A stretch of 64,000 nt of DNA from Crocinitomicaceae bacterium. Its GTDB lineage: Bacteria > Bacteroidota > Bacteroidia > Flavobacteriales_D > Crocinitomicaceae. Of the stretch, positions 38,764 to 52,505 are shown in pieces. Made by a program: the position numbers and the translations under genes. Positions within the stretch are counted from its first letter, which is position 1. Each line of letters begins with the position of its first letter. The stretch is from contig JAURMC010000013.1 in NCBI GenBank assembly GCA_030830895.1, positions 121,296 to 185,295 on the forward strand, given 5' to 3'. Under the pieces are notes generated by a model, which saw only the letters and a program-made list of their open reading frames with translations, did not search any database and was not told where the DNA came from.

Positions 38764-39510
38764 TTGCCTATAAAAAGTATACTGGTTTCGCAACCCAAGC
38801 CCGAAGGAGATAAGTCACCGTATTTTGACTTGGCCGAAAAGTACAATATCAAAATTGATTTCAGGCCATTTATAAAAGTTGAAGGGGTTGACGCAAAGGA
38901 GTTTAGAACTCAAAAAGTTAATATTGCAGAACATACGGCAGTGATACTTACTTCAAAGATTGCTGCGGACCATTTCTTCAGAATTGCCGAAGAAACGCGT
39001 TTTGAAGTTCCAGAATCCTTGAAGTATTTTTGCATTTCGGAGGCTGTAGCAAAGTATCTCCAGAAATTTATTACCTATCGAAAACGAAAAATTTTTCATG
39101 GAACCCAAACCATTGAGCAATTGGCAGATGTCATGAAAAAACACAAGCAAGAAAAATACCTATTGCCCTGCACCGATATTTTACGAGACTCAATTCCAGA
39201 AACATTAGTAGAGCAAAAATTTCATTTTACTAAAGTGGTTCTATATAGAACTGTTGCGGCTGATTTATCTGACTTAGAGAATGTTTATTATGATATGTTG
39301 GTGTTTTTCAGCCCTGGAGGAATAGAATCGCTGTTTAAAAATTTTCCAGATTTTAAGCAAAACAATACAGCTATTGCTGCATTTGGAGCCACTACATCGA
39401 GTGCTGTTTTACGTAATAAACTTAGGCTAGATGTTTCAGCGCCACACCCCAAAGCACCCTCCATGGTCGGAGCCATTGAGCTTTTTATTAAAGAAAACCT
39501 TAAAAAGTAA
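38764..39510 (+). CDS. hemD: Uroporphyrinogen-III synthase (TTG start)
   Basis: PIKSILVSQPKPEGDKSPYFDLAEKYNI..., FFSPGGIESLFKNFP, IAAFGATTSSAV. Confidence 0.9.
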   Translation: MPIKSILVSQPKPEGDKSPYFDLAEKYNIKIDFRPFIKVEGVDAKEFRTQKVNIAEHTAVILTSKIAADHFFRIAEETRFEVPESLKYFCISEAVAKYLQKFITYRKRKIFHGTQTIEQLADVMKKHKQEKYLLPCTDILRDSIPETLVEQKFHFTKVVLYRTVAADLSDLENVYYDMLVFFSPGGIESLFKNFPDFKQNNTAIAAFGATTSSAVLRNKLRLDVSAPHPKAPSMVGAIELFIKENLKK

Positions 39511-39681
39511 GTTTTTCTCAAAGGACGTAATGATACGATATCCTTCGTTTGGGGAACATTCCCTAATTTATTTTCTTCATTAGTAGTAAAACCAGGTAAC
39601 GAAATTGGGGTCGCGTTTCTAAGTTTTCAGAATTGCTGCATCTACCACCCGATATTGCTACCAAAACCCTTCATTATTGCG

Positions 39682-39702
39682 AAAGTGGGAAATCCCACTT
39701 TT
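39682..39702 (+). promoter_or_regulatory. Hairpin AAAGTGGG-AAAT-CCCACTTT in the leader before the T9SS thioredoxin-like gene
   Basis: Perfect 8-bp inverted repeat with short T-run; a second CCCAC follows (39703-39707). Confidence 0.45.
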
Positions 39703-39787
39703 CCCACAAATACCTTCTTCAGAAAAAAAAGAATTTTTTTCATTATTTCATTAATAAGAATTAAATTTACTGAAACTAAAATTTTAA

Positions 39788-41257
39788 ATGATGAAAAAAT
39801 TGTTACTCTCTTTAGCCGTACTATGCGGAGCATCTGCTTATGCTCAGACCCCCGTTGGTACTGTTGTGAGCAATTTCACGTTGACTGACATCAACGGAAA
39901 TTCTCATTCTTTATTTAATTACCTAGATCAAGGAATGATGGTGGTTATTGATGTTTCTGCAACTTGGTGTGGCCCATGTTGGTCCTACCATAATGCAGGC
40001 CATTTAAATAACTTTTACAATCAGTATGGCCCAACAGGATCAATTCAGCCTGGAGCAGCAATGGTATTTTTCGTAGAAGGAGACCCTCAAACAACGCTTG
40101 CCGACCTGAATGGCTCTGGAGCAAACACGCAGGGGGATTGGGTAACGGGAGAGAATATGCCAATTATCAATTTGGCAAATCAGGCATCTTTCGAAAATTC
40201 AGGAATGTCAATCGATTATTATCCTGAAATGTATGTAATTTGCCCCAACCGGGTGATCGTTGCATCAGGGGTTGCTGGAGGCATAGGAACTGTTTCAAAT
40301 TTAGTAAGCTATTTAGGTCAATGTCCTCCACCGGCGTCTAGTCCTGCGGATGTTGCGGCGTTGAATTATTTGGGCAGTTTAACACACTGTGAAGGGTCAT
40401 ATACCCCGTCAGTTCAAATTCAGAACAATGGTACATCGCCATTAACGGCGGCTACGGTAACCATTACTCAAGGTGGAAATACCGTTTCAACTGGAACATA
40501 TTCTGGAAGTTTAGCTACGTATGCAACAGCAAACGTTACTTGTTCTCCAATCACCAACTTTAATGGTGGCGCTTTAGCGGTTTCAGTTACAACTGCGGGA
40601 GACGCATCTCCTACAAATAACGATGTTTCCGCAACAGTAGCATTGGCTACTTTAGCCGCAAATCAATATGTTACTGTAAAAATCACCACTGATCGATGGG
40701 CTTCTGAAACTTCTTGGACAATAAAGAATTCCTCTGGTGCTACGGTGGCATCAGGCGGAGGCAATTGGACAGATTTGGGAGCAAATGGTGTAACCGTTCG
40801 TCCTCCAGTTCAAGTTCAGTTAAGCGCTAATCAATGTTATGATTTTGAAATTCTTGATTCTTATGGAGACGGAATCTGCTGTGCATATGGAGCAGGATCT
40901 TATTCTGTTGAAGATGCATTAGGATCTGTTCTTTGTAGTGGTGGGGAGTTTGGTGATTCAGAGATGAAGCCGTTCAAAACAGGTGCGTTAGGGGTCAAAG
41001 AGGAGTTTATCGCCGCGATGAACGTTTATCCTAACCCTGCCAATGAAGCAATCAACGTTTCTTTCGAAGCTGAGAATGCCGACTATAGCATTGAGGTTTT
41101 AGATATTCAAGGCCGAGTTATCGCAGTTCAATCCATGAACAATGCAAATGGAACTCAAGTGGTTTCTTTTGCCACTGAAAACATGGCAAAAGGTAGTTAT
41201 ATCGTTAGAATTTCTAGCGAAGGACTTTCAACCACGAAAAACGTAGTGGTTCGATAA
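39788..41257 (+). CDS. T9SS type A sorting-domain protein with thioredoxin-like domain (WCGPC)
   Basis: Signal peptide MMKKLLLSLAVLCGASAYAQ; VIDVSATWCGPCWSYH; C-terminal MNVYPNPANEAINVSF...YIVRISSEGLSTTKNVVVR. Confidence 0.93.
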   Translation: MMKKLLLSLAVLCGASAYAQTPVGTVVSNFTLTDINGNSHSLFNYLDQGMMVVIDVSATWCGPCWSYHNAGHLNNFYNQYGPTGSIQPGAAMVFFVEGDPQTTLADLNGSGANTQGDWVTGENMPIINLANQASFENSGMSIDYYPEMYVICPNRVIVASGVAGGIGTVSNLVSYLGQCPPPASSPADVAALNYLGSLTHCEGSYTPSVQIQNNGTSPLTAATVTITQGGNTVSTGTYSGSLATYATANVTCSPITNFNGGALAVSVTTAGDASPTNNDVSATVALATLAANQYVTVKITTDRWASETSWTIKNSSGATVASGGGNWTDLGANGVTVRPPVQVQLSANQCYDFEILDSYGDGICCAYGAGSYSVEDALGSVLCSGGEFGDSEMKPFKTGALGVKEEFIAAMNVYPNPANEAINVSFEAENADYSIEVLDIQGRVIAVQSMNNANGTQVVSFATENMAKGSYIVRISSEGLSTTKNVVVR

Positions 41258-41278
41258 TTTCATTGCGAAAACTGTATT

Positions 41279-41302
41279 AAGGGGGCCCGGCCCCCTTTTT
41301 TA
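41279..41302 (+). terminator. Intrinsic terminator
   Basis: AAGGGGGCC-C-GGCCCCCTT followed by TTTT, between convergent genes. Confidence 0.9.
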
Positions 41303-41307
41303 TTGGC

Positions 41308-42459
41308 TTAAAATAAGAAATTGTTGTAGGGGTAACGGACCTTAAAGATTTCCTTGACCTCTTTATATATGGTTTCTCTGAATTCGTCAATATTTATTTT
41401 ATAACCGGCGGAGATAAAAATACAAGGTCGCTCACCCAATCGTGCCATCCAAGTTCGCTTTAATTCATCTAAAGAAACATCTTCACTAAGCGAATCAATC
41501 TTGTTAAATACAATTACTATTGGTTTCTCCTCCTTGTCGATTTCTTGTAAAGTAGTATTAACCGTCTCAAAGTGATCTTCGAAATTTGGATGCGATAAAT
41601 CTAATACATGCACCAATAAATCAGCTTCACGAACTTCATCTAATGTAGACTTAAAAGACTCTAGTAATTGTTTAGGGAGTTTTCGAATGAAACCTACAGT
41701 ATCGGTTAGTAAGAATGGAAGATTGTCGATTACAACCTTTCTCACGGTCGTGTCAAGAGTTGCAAACAGTTTGTTTTCCGCAAACACATCTGATTTAGAA
41801 ATCAAATTCATTAAGGTGCTTTTACCAACGTTCGTGTATCCGACTAAAGCAACACGAACCAATTCACCACGATTTCCACGCTGTATCGTCATTTGCTTAT
41901 CTATTTCTTTGAGACGCCCCTTCATTAAAGCAATCCGTTGTTGAATTATCCTACGGTCAGATTCAATTTGAGATTCACCTGGACCGCGCATTCCAATTCC
42001 CCCTTTTTGTCGCTCAAGATGTGTCCACATTCGGGTAAGACGTGGCAACATATATTGTAATTGCGCCAATTCTACTTGGGTTTTCGACTGAAATGTACGT
42101 GCTCGTTTGGCGAATATATCTAAGATAAGAATGCTTCGATCAATGATTTTTCGATTAAGTTCTCGTTCGATGTTTCTGATTTGAGACGGACTTAGTTCAT
42201 CATCGAAAATGATCGCATCGATGTTGTGGGTATCCGCGTAGGCTTTGATCTCTGCCAATTTACCTTCTCCCACATACGTTCTTGGGTTTGGATAGGGGAG
42301 TTTTTGTGTAAACGCAAATTCTGCCCGTGCTCCTGCGGTCTCTGCTAGAAAGGCAAGTTCATCCAGGTATTCATGCGCTAAGTGTTCGTCAATACCCCCA
42401 TGAATTACAGCCACTAATAAGCAACGCTCTTCAATCTCCTCGATGGTTGCGTGTGCCAT
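41308..42459 (-). CDS. hflX: GTPase HflX
   Basis: GGIGMRGPGESQIESDRRII, GYTNVGKSTLMN, DTVGFIRKLP, FNKID. Confidence 0.96.
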   Translation of the reverse strand: MAHATIEEIEERCLLVAVIHGGIDEHLAHEYLDELAFLAETAGARAEFAFTQKLPYPNPRTYVGEGKLAEIKAYADTHNIDAIIFDDELSPSQIRNIERELNRKIIDRSILILDIFAKRARTFQSKTQVELAQLQYMLPRLTRMWTHLERQKGGIGMRGPGESQIESDRRIIQQRIALMKGRLKEIDKQMTIQRGNRGELVRVALVGYTNVGKSTLMNLISKSDVFAENKLFATLDTTVRKVVIDNLPFLLTDTVGFIRKLPKQLLESFKSTLDEVREADLLVHVLDLSHPNFEDHFETVNTTLQEIDKEEKPIVIVFNKIDSLSEDVSLDELKRTWMARLGERPCIFISAGYKINIDEFRETIYKEVKEIFKVRYPYNNFLF

Positions 42460-42791
42460 TATTCGTGTAAGGTGCTTACATAATTAGCTACGGAGTCGAT
42501 GTTAGATGCTGCTCCAAGGATGCCACGGAACGAAGGCATCCCATTTTTTCCCGATTTTACAATGGCTTTAATTTCTGAAATAGTCAATGCGCTTTTTTTT
42601 AAATTTTTGGCACCAGAGAGCCCTAAATCACCGGATTCTCCATGACAGCTAGCGCAATGTAGGGCATATAATTCCTCTCCCGAGGGGATAGATGAGGAAG
42701 AAGTTTCAAAAGAAGGATTAGGTTCGTTACAAGCAACAAAAAAGCTTGTCATTAGAACCAGCCCCCACCCAAATTTGCTCGAAATGGCCAT
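42459..42791 (-). CDS. Cytochrome c domain lipoprotein
   Basis: Lipobox SFFVAC; haem motif CASCH (LHCASCHGESG); MPSF axial Met. Confidence 0.85.
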   Translation of the reverse strand: MAISSKFGWGLVLMTSFFVACNEPNPSFETSSSSIPSGEELYALHCASCHGESGDLGLSGAKNLKKSALTISEIKAIVKSGKNGMPSFRGILGAASNIDSVANYVSTLHE

Positions 42792-43186
42792 GGAATACTT
42801 GCAAGAATTAAAATCAACCCAATAATATAAAACAGCTTAATCGGCTTATAAATCGACGCCGGCGTCTTGCCCTTCTTTGACTTTACATATCCAACAGTGA
42901 TTAACGCAATCGCGATGAGCATTCCGGCTAAATGTTCCATTCCGTAAAACCGAAAGGATGCGTCTTTCATCCATCCTGCGGCAAAGCTAACGCGATGAGG
43001 ATAAATAAAATAAAGTACAAGCCCTAGAAGCAATTGTGTATGCAAACTTACCATGGAGAATAGATTTATCATCTTTTCTCGCTTACCAAATGCTTTGGCA
43101 GTAAAGGCATTATAAATAGCCAATAAAATTAGGATTAGGGCAATCCAACGTAACCCTGAATGCGTGTGTTTTAATATTTCGTACAT
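42752..43186 (-). CDS. Small multi-TM membrane protein (cytochrome b-like)
   Basis: HTHSGLRWIALILILLAIYNA, several TMs, conserved His residues. Confidence 0.6.
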   Translation of the reverse strand: MYEILKHTHSGLRWIALILILLAIYNAFTAKAFGKREKMINLFSMVSLHTQLLLGLVLYFIYPHRVSFAAGWMKDASFRFYGMEHLAGMLIAIALITVGYVKSKKGKTPASIYKPIKLFYIIGLILILASIPWPFRANLGGGWF

Positions 43187-43196
43187 AACTTTAAAA

Positions 43197-44993
43197 TTAG
43201 TCGTTTAATTTCAATACCGCTAAAAACGCTTCTTGTGGAACCTCCACGCGTCCAACTTGACGCATACGTTTTTTACCGGCTTTTTGTTTCTCTAATAATT
43301 TTCTTTTTCTTGTTATATCCCCACCGTAACACTTTGCTGTAACATCTTTTCTAAGCGCTTTAATGGTTTCTCGGGCAATAATTTTCGCTCCAATTGCAGC
43401 TTGGATAGGTATTTCAAATTGCTGTCTTGGGATTAATTCTCTTAATTTAATGCAGATTTTCTTCCCTAAATCAAAAGCATTGCTTCTGTGTACGAGAGCA
43501 GAAAGCGCATCAACTTGTTCGCCGTTGAGCAGTAAGTCCATTTTAACTAAATCAGATTCTTTGTATCCAATCGGATGGTAATCGAAGGAAGCATATCCTT
43601 TTGAAACGGTTTTCAAACGGTCGTAAAAATCAAAAACAATCTCTGCCAAAGGCATTTCAAAGGTGATTTCAACTCGGTCTTGAGTTAGATATATTTGATT
43701 TCTTAATTCCCCTCTTTTCTCAATACATAAGGTCATAATTGACCCTACAAATTCTGACTTCGTAATTACTTGCGCCTTGATGTATGGTTCCTCAATTCGA
43801 TCCACCCCTGAAGGATCCGGCAATTCTGAGGGATTGTTTACGATGATTTTTGCCTCAAGATTCCTTTTCATGAATGTGTGGTAAGAAACGTTTGGCACGG
43901 TAGTTATTACCGTCATTTTGAATTCTCGTTCCAAGCGCTCTTGAATAATCTCCATGTGGAGCATTCCTAAAAATCCGCAACGGAACCCAAAACCTAGGGC
44001 AGCAGAGGACTCGGGCTCAAAAACTAATGAAGAGTCATTCAGTTTTAATTTTTCCATCGAAAATCGAAGTTCTTCGTAATCCTCATTATCTACCGGATAT
44101 ATTCCAGCAAAGACCATGGGCTTAACGTCCTCAAAACCTTTGATAGCAACATCACAAGGCCTTTCTGCTGAAGTTATTGTATCGCCAACCTTTACCTCAT
44201 TTGCTGCTTTAATTCCAGAAATAATATATCCCACGTCACCAGCTTTAACTTCCTTTTTCGCGACTAGATCCATTTTCAGAATCCCAACTTCATCGGCATT
44301 ATAGTCTTTTCCGGTATTAAAGAAACGCACTTTCTGCCCCTTTTTAATTACTCCATTTCTAACACGATAATATGCAATGATTCCTCGAAATGAGTTAAAT
44401 ACTGAATCAAAAATCATAGCCTGTAGCGGCGAATCCTCATCACCCCTTGGACAGGGAATCCGATTAATTACTGCATCTAGAATTTGATCAACACCCAATC
44501 CGGTTTTTCCAGAAGCAGGGATAATTTCTTCGGGCTTGCACCCAATTAAATCTATAATTTGGTCTGACACCTCTTCTGGCATGGCGCTTGGAAGGTCCAT
44601 TTTATTTAAAATGGGAATAATCTCTAAATCATGTTCAACGGCTAAGTATAGATTAGAAATTGTTTGTGCTTCAATTCCTTGAGAAGCATCTACAATTAAC
44701 AAGGCGCCTTCGCAAGCCGCAATTGAACGAGAAACTTCATAAGAAAAGTCCACATGTCCTGGAGTATCAATAAGATTCAATACGTAATCCTCTCCATTGT
44801 GGTGATAATTCATTTGAATCGCATGGCTCTTTATGGTAATCCCTCGTTCTCGTTCAAGATCCATGTCGTCTAATGCTTGATCTTGCATATCACGCTCGGA
44901 AATCGTGTTAGTTGCTTGTAATAAGCGATCGGCAAGAGTGCTCTTACCATGATCAATGTGAGCAATGATGCAGAAATTACGAATGTTCTTCAT
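43197..44993 (-). CDS. lepA: Elongation factor 4 (LepA)
   Basis: [25 protein letters not shown]..., C-terminal [42 protein letters not shown]. Confidence 0.98.
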   Translation of the reverse strand: MKNIRNFCIIAHIDHGKSTLADRLLQATNTISERDMQDQALDDMDLERERGITIKSHAIQMNYHHNGEDYVLNLIDTPGHVDFSYEVSRSIAACEGALLIVDASQGIEAQTISNLYLAVEHDLEIIPILNKMDLPSAMPEEVSDQIIDLIGCKPEEIIPASGKTGLGVDQILDAVINRIPCPRGDEDSPLQAMIFDSVFNSFRGIIAYYRVRNGVIKKGQKVRFFNTGKDYNADEVGILKMDLVAKKEVKAGDVGYIISGIKAANEVKVGDTITSAERPCDVAIKGFEDVKPMVFAGIYPVDNEDYEELRFSMEKLKLNDSSLVFEPESSAALGFGFRCGFLGMLHMEIIQERLEREFKMTVITTVPNVSYHTFMKRNLEAKIIVNNPSELPDPSGVDRIEEPYIKAQVITKSEFVGSIMTLCIEKRGELRNQIYLTQDRVEITFEMPLAEIVFDFYDRLKTVSKGYASFDYHPIGYKESDLVKMDLLLNGEQVDALSALVHRSNAFDLGKKICIKLRELIPRQQFEIPIQAAIGAKIIARETIKALRKDVTAKCYGGDITRKRKLLEKQKAGKKRMRQVGRVEVPQEAFLAVLKLND

Positions 44994-45042
44994 AGTGGAG
45001 GCGAAGTTACAATAACTCTTCGTATTCTTAGGGGGAATTCGA

Positions 45043-47430
45043 CTATTTTATCACCGTGACATGTCCGATAATCTGTTCTTCTTGTCGCTTATTTCTTCGG
45101 TAAATCAGTTTCCAAGAATAAACCCCATCAGGCACTTTCACACCCTTATAAGTTCCATCCCATTTAAAATCCAATTGATCTGAGAAAAATAGCCTTTCCC
45201 CCCAACGATCGTAAATTTCAATATTAATCCACTCAACACCAATGAAATTTCCAGAAAACACATCGTTGATTCGGTTTTCATCGGGGAGGAAAGTGTTTGG
45301 AATATAGATATAAAATTCTTCTTGAATATAAATAGGTTTTGTAATACTATCTATACAGCCATTTATATCGGTAGCAATTAATGTGATTAAATATTCTCCA
45401 TATTGGCTAAAAGTATGAGTTGGATGAATTTCATACGAACCGCTTCCGTCTCCAAAAAACCACTGATAACCAAAGCCGTTTTGAGTTAGGTTGTAAAAAG
45501 AAGTTGGTAAGTTCTCTGTTGGATTGTTAGTGAGAATGGTAAAATTAGCCAGGGGCTTAACGATTTGAATTTGACTAAATCCGCTTACACTAAAGGATTG
45601 ACATTCATCAGAAACCAAGACTTGATAGCTATTAGTGCTATTTGGATAAACCCAAATCCCAGAAGTTGTGGCTCCGTTTGATGGCCACAAATAATAATAA
45701 GCGCCATATCCACCGGTAGCCATTACGCTTACAAATGCACTATCGCCCGGGCAAATATATTGAGTCGGTGACATGGTCAGGGTAAGTGGGGGGCTGATAA
45801 TGGTATAAGTTACAGTATCGTTTGAGCTGTTTCCACACTCATCTGTTACTGTTAAAATGTAACTGTTTGTGCTACCTGGAGAAACGGTTAAACTATCGGT
45901 GGTTGAAAGGATTGAATTAGAACCAATTGTTTTCCAGAAATAGGCGTAATTTCCACTCCCACCGCTAACGGTGCTGTAAAACGTATGGCTGAGATATGGG
46001 CAAATCTCAGTTACATCGGGAGAGAGTGATAAAGAAAGCGGAGGAAAATCTGGTACACTTACTAAGGCAGAATCAATCAGGGTGATTCCAGAGCAATTGT
46101 CGGTTGCTTGAACGTATATTGTTTGTGAGGTCTGAGCGGTAAACGCAATCGAGGCCGTGGTCGCCCCGGTGCTCCATAGAAAGGTGTATGGTTGGACACC
46201 GCCACTGATTACAGCGCTTAAATTAATGGGTTGATTCGGGCATAATAAAGTGGTGTCATTGAGGCTTAAGGTTAATGGTGGTACATCTTGGATGTATAAG
46301 GTTAATGGAATGGGAGTGACATTACCACAAGGGTCAGATACATTGAAATTAAGAATAATGGTCTCAAGTCCTTCCGCTAAATTGTCTGGAGATATAGTGA
46401 TTTGAAACGTGTAAGCCGCTTGTCCGGAACTAAAACTTACAACGTTTGGTATACCAGAATAATCCACACCTTGTGTAGCAGAACCCCCAATAGTTATTGG
46501 AATTGAAAGGGGGCTGTTCAAGTTGTTTTGACGGGTTACTGTTACGCTTGCAGTTACACATCCTTCTGCCATCCACTCGGGATTGGTAAAAACTTGTTGA
46601 GAAATGGTGGCGCTAACATCAACAGGAGTTTTAGAGCTCAAGCTATTTGCTTCCAAAAAAATCCCAGAGTCCCAAGACCCGTCTCCGACATCGGCAATAG
46701 CGAGGATTAAATGATAGGTTTGGCCGCATTGAACAGCAGAAACCGCCTCTAACACATCAGTGAACCCATCATATTGAATGTAATTTGGGGAGGAGTTATA
46801 CGGGGCCATACTACCATCCCCATTGGCATTATAATAAAGGGTGTTTGTAATGGCATTCACATTATTAATCGATACGACGCCCCCTCCGTTCGGTAATTGA
46901 GCAATATTCTGAAGCCCCACAATCCCCGGCCCAGAAATAAAAAATCCAAATACATCATTATAGGTGGAATTGTTGGGAGGAGCAAATTCAGGATATTCTT
47001 CAGATCCAAAAACATACTTGAATCGAACGGTGTCGGCATATGGTATAAAATCAAATTCTAAAGTAGCTGCGTTATACGTTTGAGTCCCTTGGATTATACC
47101 TGATAAAATACCCGATCCAGGCATATTATTATCTATGCCTGATGAAGGGGAGTTGTTAGGCCCTTGGGGCCCATCGCCATTGTTTAAAATGGTTCCCGTC
47201 GTCATAATAATTCCTTGTGCAATCCCGAGGTTCGTACCATTTGCACTAAATGATCCAATTGCCGATGGGCTTCCGTTGTAAAGAATGTTACTAACTGTAA
47301 CGCCCGGCCCAATTAATATGTTTTGCACTAATCCCTGAGGGGCTTGTCCGCTTGTTGTTATAAGTTGAGCAGTACTTGAATACAAGTTGATTAGAAAACT
47401 AAACACCAATAATAAACGCCACCCCATCAT
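45043..47430 (-). CDS. Choice-of-anchor L domain protein with T9SS type B sorting domain
   Basis: N-terminal [24 protein letters not shown]...[35 protein letters not shown]-terminal [50 protein letters not shown]. Confidence 0.92.
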   Translation of the reverse strand: MMGWRLLLVFSFLINLYSSTAQLITTSGQAPQGLVQNILIGPGVTVSNILYNGSPSAIGSFSANGTNLGIAQGIIMTTGTILNNGDGPQGPNNSPSSGIDNNMPGSGILSGIIQGTQTYNAATLEFDFIPYADTVRFKYVFGSEEYPEFAPPNNSTYNDVFGFFISGPGIVGLQNIAQLPNGGGVVSINNVNAITNTLYYNANGDGSMAPYNSSPNYIQYDGFTDVLEAVSAVQCGQTYHLILAIADVGDGSWDSGIFLEANSLSSKTPVDVSATISQQVFTNPEWMAEGCVTASVTVTRQNNLNSPLSIPITIGGSATQGVDYSGIPNVVSFSSGQAAYTFQITISPDNLAEGLETIILNFNVSDPCGNVTPIPLTLYIQDVPPLTLSLNDTTLLCPNQPINLSAVISGGVQPYTFLWSTGATTASIAFTAQTSQTIYVQATDNCSGITLIDSALVSVPDFPPLSLSLSPDVTEICPYLSHTFYSTVSGGSGNYAYFWKTIGSNSILSTTDSLTVSPGSTNSYILTVTDECGNSSNDTVTYTIISPPLTLTMSPTQYICPGDSAFVSVMATGGYGAYYYLWPSNGATTSGIWVYPNSTNSYQVLVSDECQSFSVSGFSQIQIVKPLANFTILTNNPTENLPTSFYNLTQNGFGYQWFFGDGSGSYEIHPTHTFSQYGEYLITLIATDINGCIDSITKPIYIQEEFYIYIPNTFLPDENRINDVFSGNFIGVEWINIEIYDRWGERLFFSDQLDFKWDGTYKGVKVPDGVYSWKLIYRRNKRQEEQIIGHVTVIK

Positions 47431-47492
47431 GATATAAATTCAACGAATAATAATTGAAAACGTTGTGAAAAGTTAAGTTTTTTTTAGTTTTT

Positions 47493-49352
47493 TTAAAAAC
47501 CAATACCTTGAAGTTGACAGAACTTGGCATATTCGCCATGTTTTTTAAGTAATTCCTGGTGCGACCCGGTTTCAACAATTTTTCCTTTTTTTAACACGAC
47601 GATCACATCAGCATTGATAATGGTGCTTAGTCGATGTGCAACAACAATGCATGTTTTACCTTTCATTATGGTGTCAAGGGCAATCTGCACTTGTCTTTCA
47701 GATTCCGTATCTAAGGCCGACGTTGCTTCATCAAGCAATAAAATTTCTGGATTTATGTACATAGCTCGTGCTATGCTAATGCGTTGTTTCTGTCCACCGG
47801 AAAGCTTGTTGCCTCGATCACCTACGTTGTACTCAAATCCGCCATCTAGCATTGTTATAAACTCGTATGCATTGGCGTTTTTTGCAGCAGCCTCGGCTTT
47901 TTTTATATCAGGATTTTCGTCTCCAAAAGCGATGTTTTCCAAAATGGTGGCATTAAAAAGCAAGGAGTCTTGAGCAACAATTCCTATCATTTGTCTCAAA
48001 TGCTGAATATCTATGTTTCGCAAATCATTACCATCGATGCTTATTCTTCCTTCTGATGGGTCATGAAACCTAGGGATTAAATCCAGTAAGGTAGATTTTC
48101 CGCTCCCGGACTCACCCACTACAGCAATAGTTTGGCCCTTTTTAATTTCGAATGTAATGTCTTCAAGAACTAGACCAGAGGAATAGGAAAAGGAAACACC
48201 TTCAAAAGCAATCGTACTTTCAAAACCAGATATTTTAATGGCATTTGGGGCATTTTCAATTACTTCATCTTGTAAAAGAACTTCTTGTATACGATCTAAT
48301 GAAACTCGTGCCTTTGCAAGATTAGCGAGAGAAGAGGAAATGCCCTGAATTGGGCGTAACATTTGAGAGAATATGATTATAAAAGTTAGAAACACCTCTC
48401 CCGACAGTCCGCCGCTGTGATGGTTTAGAATCATCCACCCTCCCAAAAACACTAATAAAAGCATAATGAGCGCACCGATAGTTTCATTAATAAGTGGCGC
48501 CAAATCTTTTTTTCTAAAGGTCTTTGTTATAAGGCGTTGATGCAATAGATTTACCTTTTCGAATCGGCTTCTTATAAAATGAATTGCCCCAAAAGCTTTA
48601 ATAATTCGAATACCATTAAGTGCCTCATCAATAGCAGAATACAATAGCCCGGTTTGTTCTTGTCCTTGTTTGGCAGTTCTTTTCAGGCTTTTGTTGATTT
48701 TCGAAATTACCAATGCTGAAACAGGTATAAGGAAAAACGAGAAAAGACTTAATTCAGGACTTAGTAAAATCAAGGTAACTATATTAATAATAACTGCGAT
48801 TGGCTCGCGGAAAATTAATTCAAGCATGCTCACCACCGCAACTTCAATCTCACCCACGTCGCTGTTCATTCGTGCCATAATATCTCCTCGCCGCTCATTG
48901 GAATGGAATGACAGGGGAAGTACTAAGGCCTTGTAAAAAAGCTCATTTCGCACATCTCTGACCACAGCCATTCTAAGCTGTGATTGAAACCATACAGCCC
49001 CATATCTGAATAGATTTTTTAGTAAAAAGGCAGCAAAAACACTTAAACAAACAAGAATAAGCGCAAACTCTGGGTCTTGCTTTACAATTGAAGCCATGTG
49101 GAATTCGTATAACTCCTTTAAGTATCTCCCAACATCGACGATAGAGTTTGGATTTAAAGGATGATGGGGTATTCGTAATTGGCTCGGGTTCCTAAAAATG
49201 AGTTGTAAAACGGGAATAAATAAAACTAAGGATAGGAGATTAAAAAACACGAAAAGGAGATTACAAATCACCACTAGGAGAGCAGTTCCTTTGTATACAA
49301 AAGAATAAGATATAATTTTTTTTATGTCTTTCAAGGAAGCACAAAGATACAT
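47493..49352 (-). CDS. ABC transporter ATP-binding/permease (MsbA-like)
   Basis: TMD plus NBD: Walker A GESGSGKSTLLDLI, signature NKLSGGQKQRISIARAM, Walker B LLLDEATSALD. Start assigned to the internal ATG 49352. Confidence 0.93.
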   Translation of the reverse strand: MYLCASLKDIKKIISYSFVYKGTALLVVICNLLFVFFNLLSLVLFIPVLQLIFRNPSQLRIPHHPLNPNSIVDVGRYLKELYEFHMASIVKQDPEFALILVCLSVFAAFLLKNLFRYGAVWFQSQLRMAVVRDVRNELFYKALVLPLSFHSNERRGDIMARMNSDVGEIEVAVVSMLELIFREPIAVIINIVTLILLSPELSLFSFFLIPVSALVISKINKSLKRTAKQGQEQTGLLYSAIDEALNGIRIIKAFGAIHFIRSRFEKVNLLHQRLITKTFRKKDLAPLINETIGALIMLLLVFLGGWMILNHHSGGLSGEVFLTFIIIFSQMLRPIQGISSSLANLAKARVSLDRIQEVLLQDEVIENAPNAIKISGFESTIAFEGVSFSYSSGLVLEDITFEIKKGQTIAVVGESGSGKSTLLDLIPRFHDPSEGRISIDGNDLRNIDIQHLRQMIGIVAQDSLLFNATILENIAFGDENPDIKKAEAAAKNANAYEFITMLDGGFEYNVGDRGNKLSGGQKQRISIARAMYINPEILLLDEATSALDTESERQVQIALDTIMKGKTCIVVAHRLSTIINADVIVVLKKGKIVETGSHQELLKKHGEYAKFCQLQGIGF

Positions 49353-49390
49353 TTTAGTTAAGAGAAGGTAAAACACCCCGCGAAGATTCT

Positions 49391-49406
49391 TAACTTTGCT
49401 CCAATG
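49391..49406 (+). promoter_or_regulatory. -7 box TAACTTTG 5 nt before rbfA ATG (candidate leaderless start)
   Basis: TAACTTTG-CTCCA-ATG. Confidence 0.45.
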
Positions 49407-49735
49407 AGTAGTATTAGACAACAAAAAATTGAAGCGGCTATTCGCCAAGAGCTTTCGTCATTTTTGTTAAAGAAGTCAAGTGAAATTACTTTAGGTGCTA
49501 TGGTGTCTGTGACCGTGGTCAGAGTAACAGCAGATTTATCTTTGGCAAGGTGTTATATTAGTGTTTTTGCACATGCAGAACCTGTAGCTGTCCTGGCTTC
49601 AATTGAGGCTAATACTGGTATAATTCGTAGAGAGGTTGGAAACCGACTTAAAAACATGCGAAAAACACCAAGTCTTAGGTTTTTTCTAGATGATTCTTTG
49701 GATTATGCGGATCAGATTGATAAGCTATTGAAAAA

Positions 49736-49739
<4 letters not shown>
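49404..49739 (+). CDS. rbfA: Ribosome-binding factor A
   Basis: RQQKIEAAIRQELSSFLLK...VTVVRVTADLSLARCYISVF...KNMRKTPSLRFFLDDSLDYADQIDKLL. Confidence 0.95.

Positions 49740-52504
<2,765 letters not shown>

Positions 52505-52505
<1 letters not shown>

Noticed and set aside
41279-41297. AAGGGGGCCCGGCCCCCTT as a protein-binding palindrome
   Set aside because: Its location between convergent gene ends and the following T-run are fully explained by an intrinsic terminator.
42752-42791. 40-nt overlap of the cytochrome c lipoprotein and the upstream membrane protein as a frameshift/fusion
   Set aside because: Both reading frames are intact with proper N-terminus/lipobox and C-terminus. This is an ordinary overlapping gene pair.
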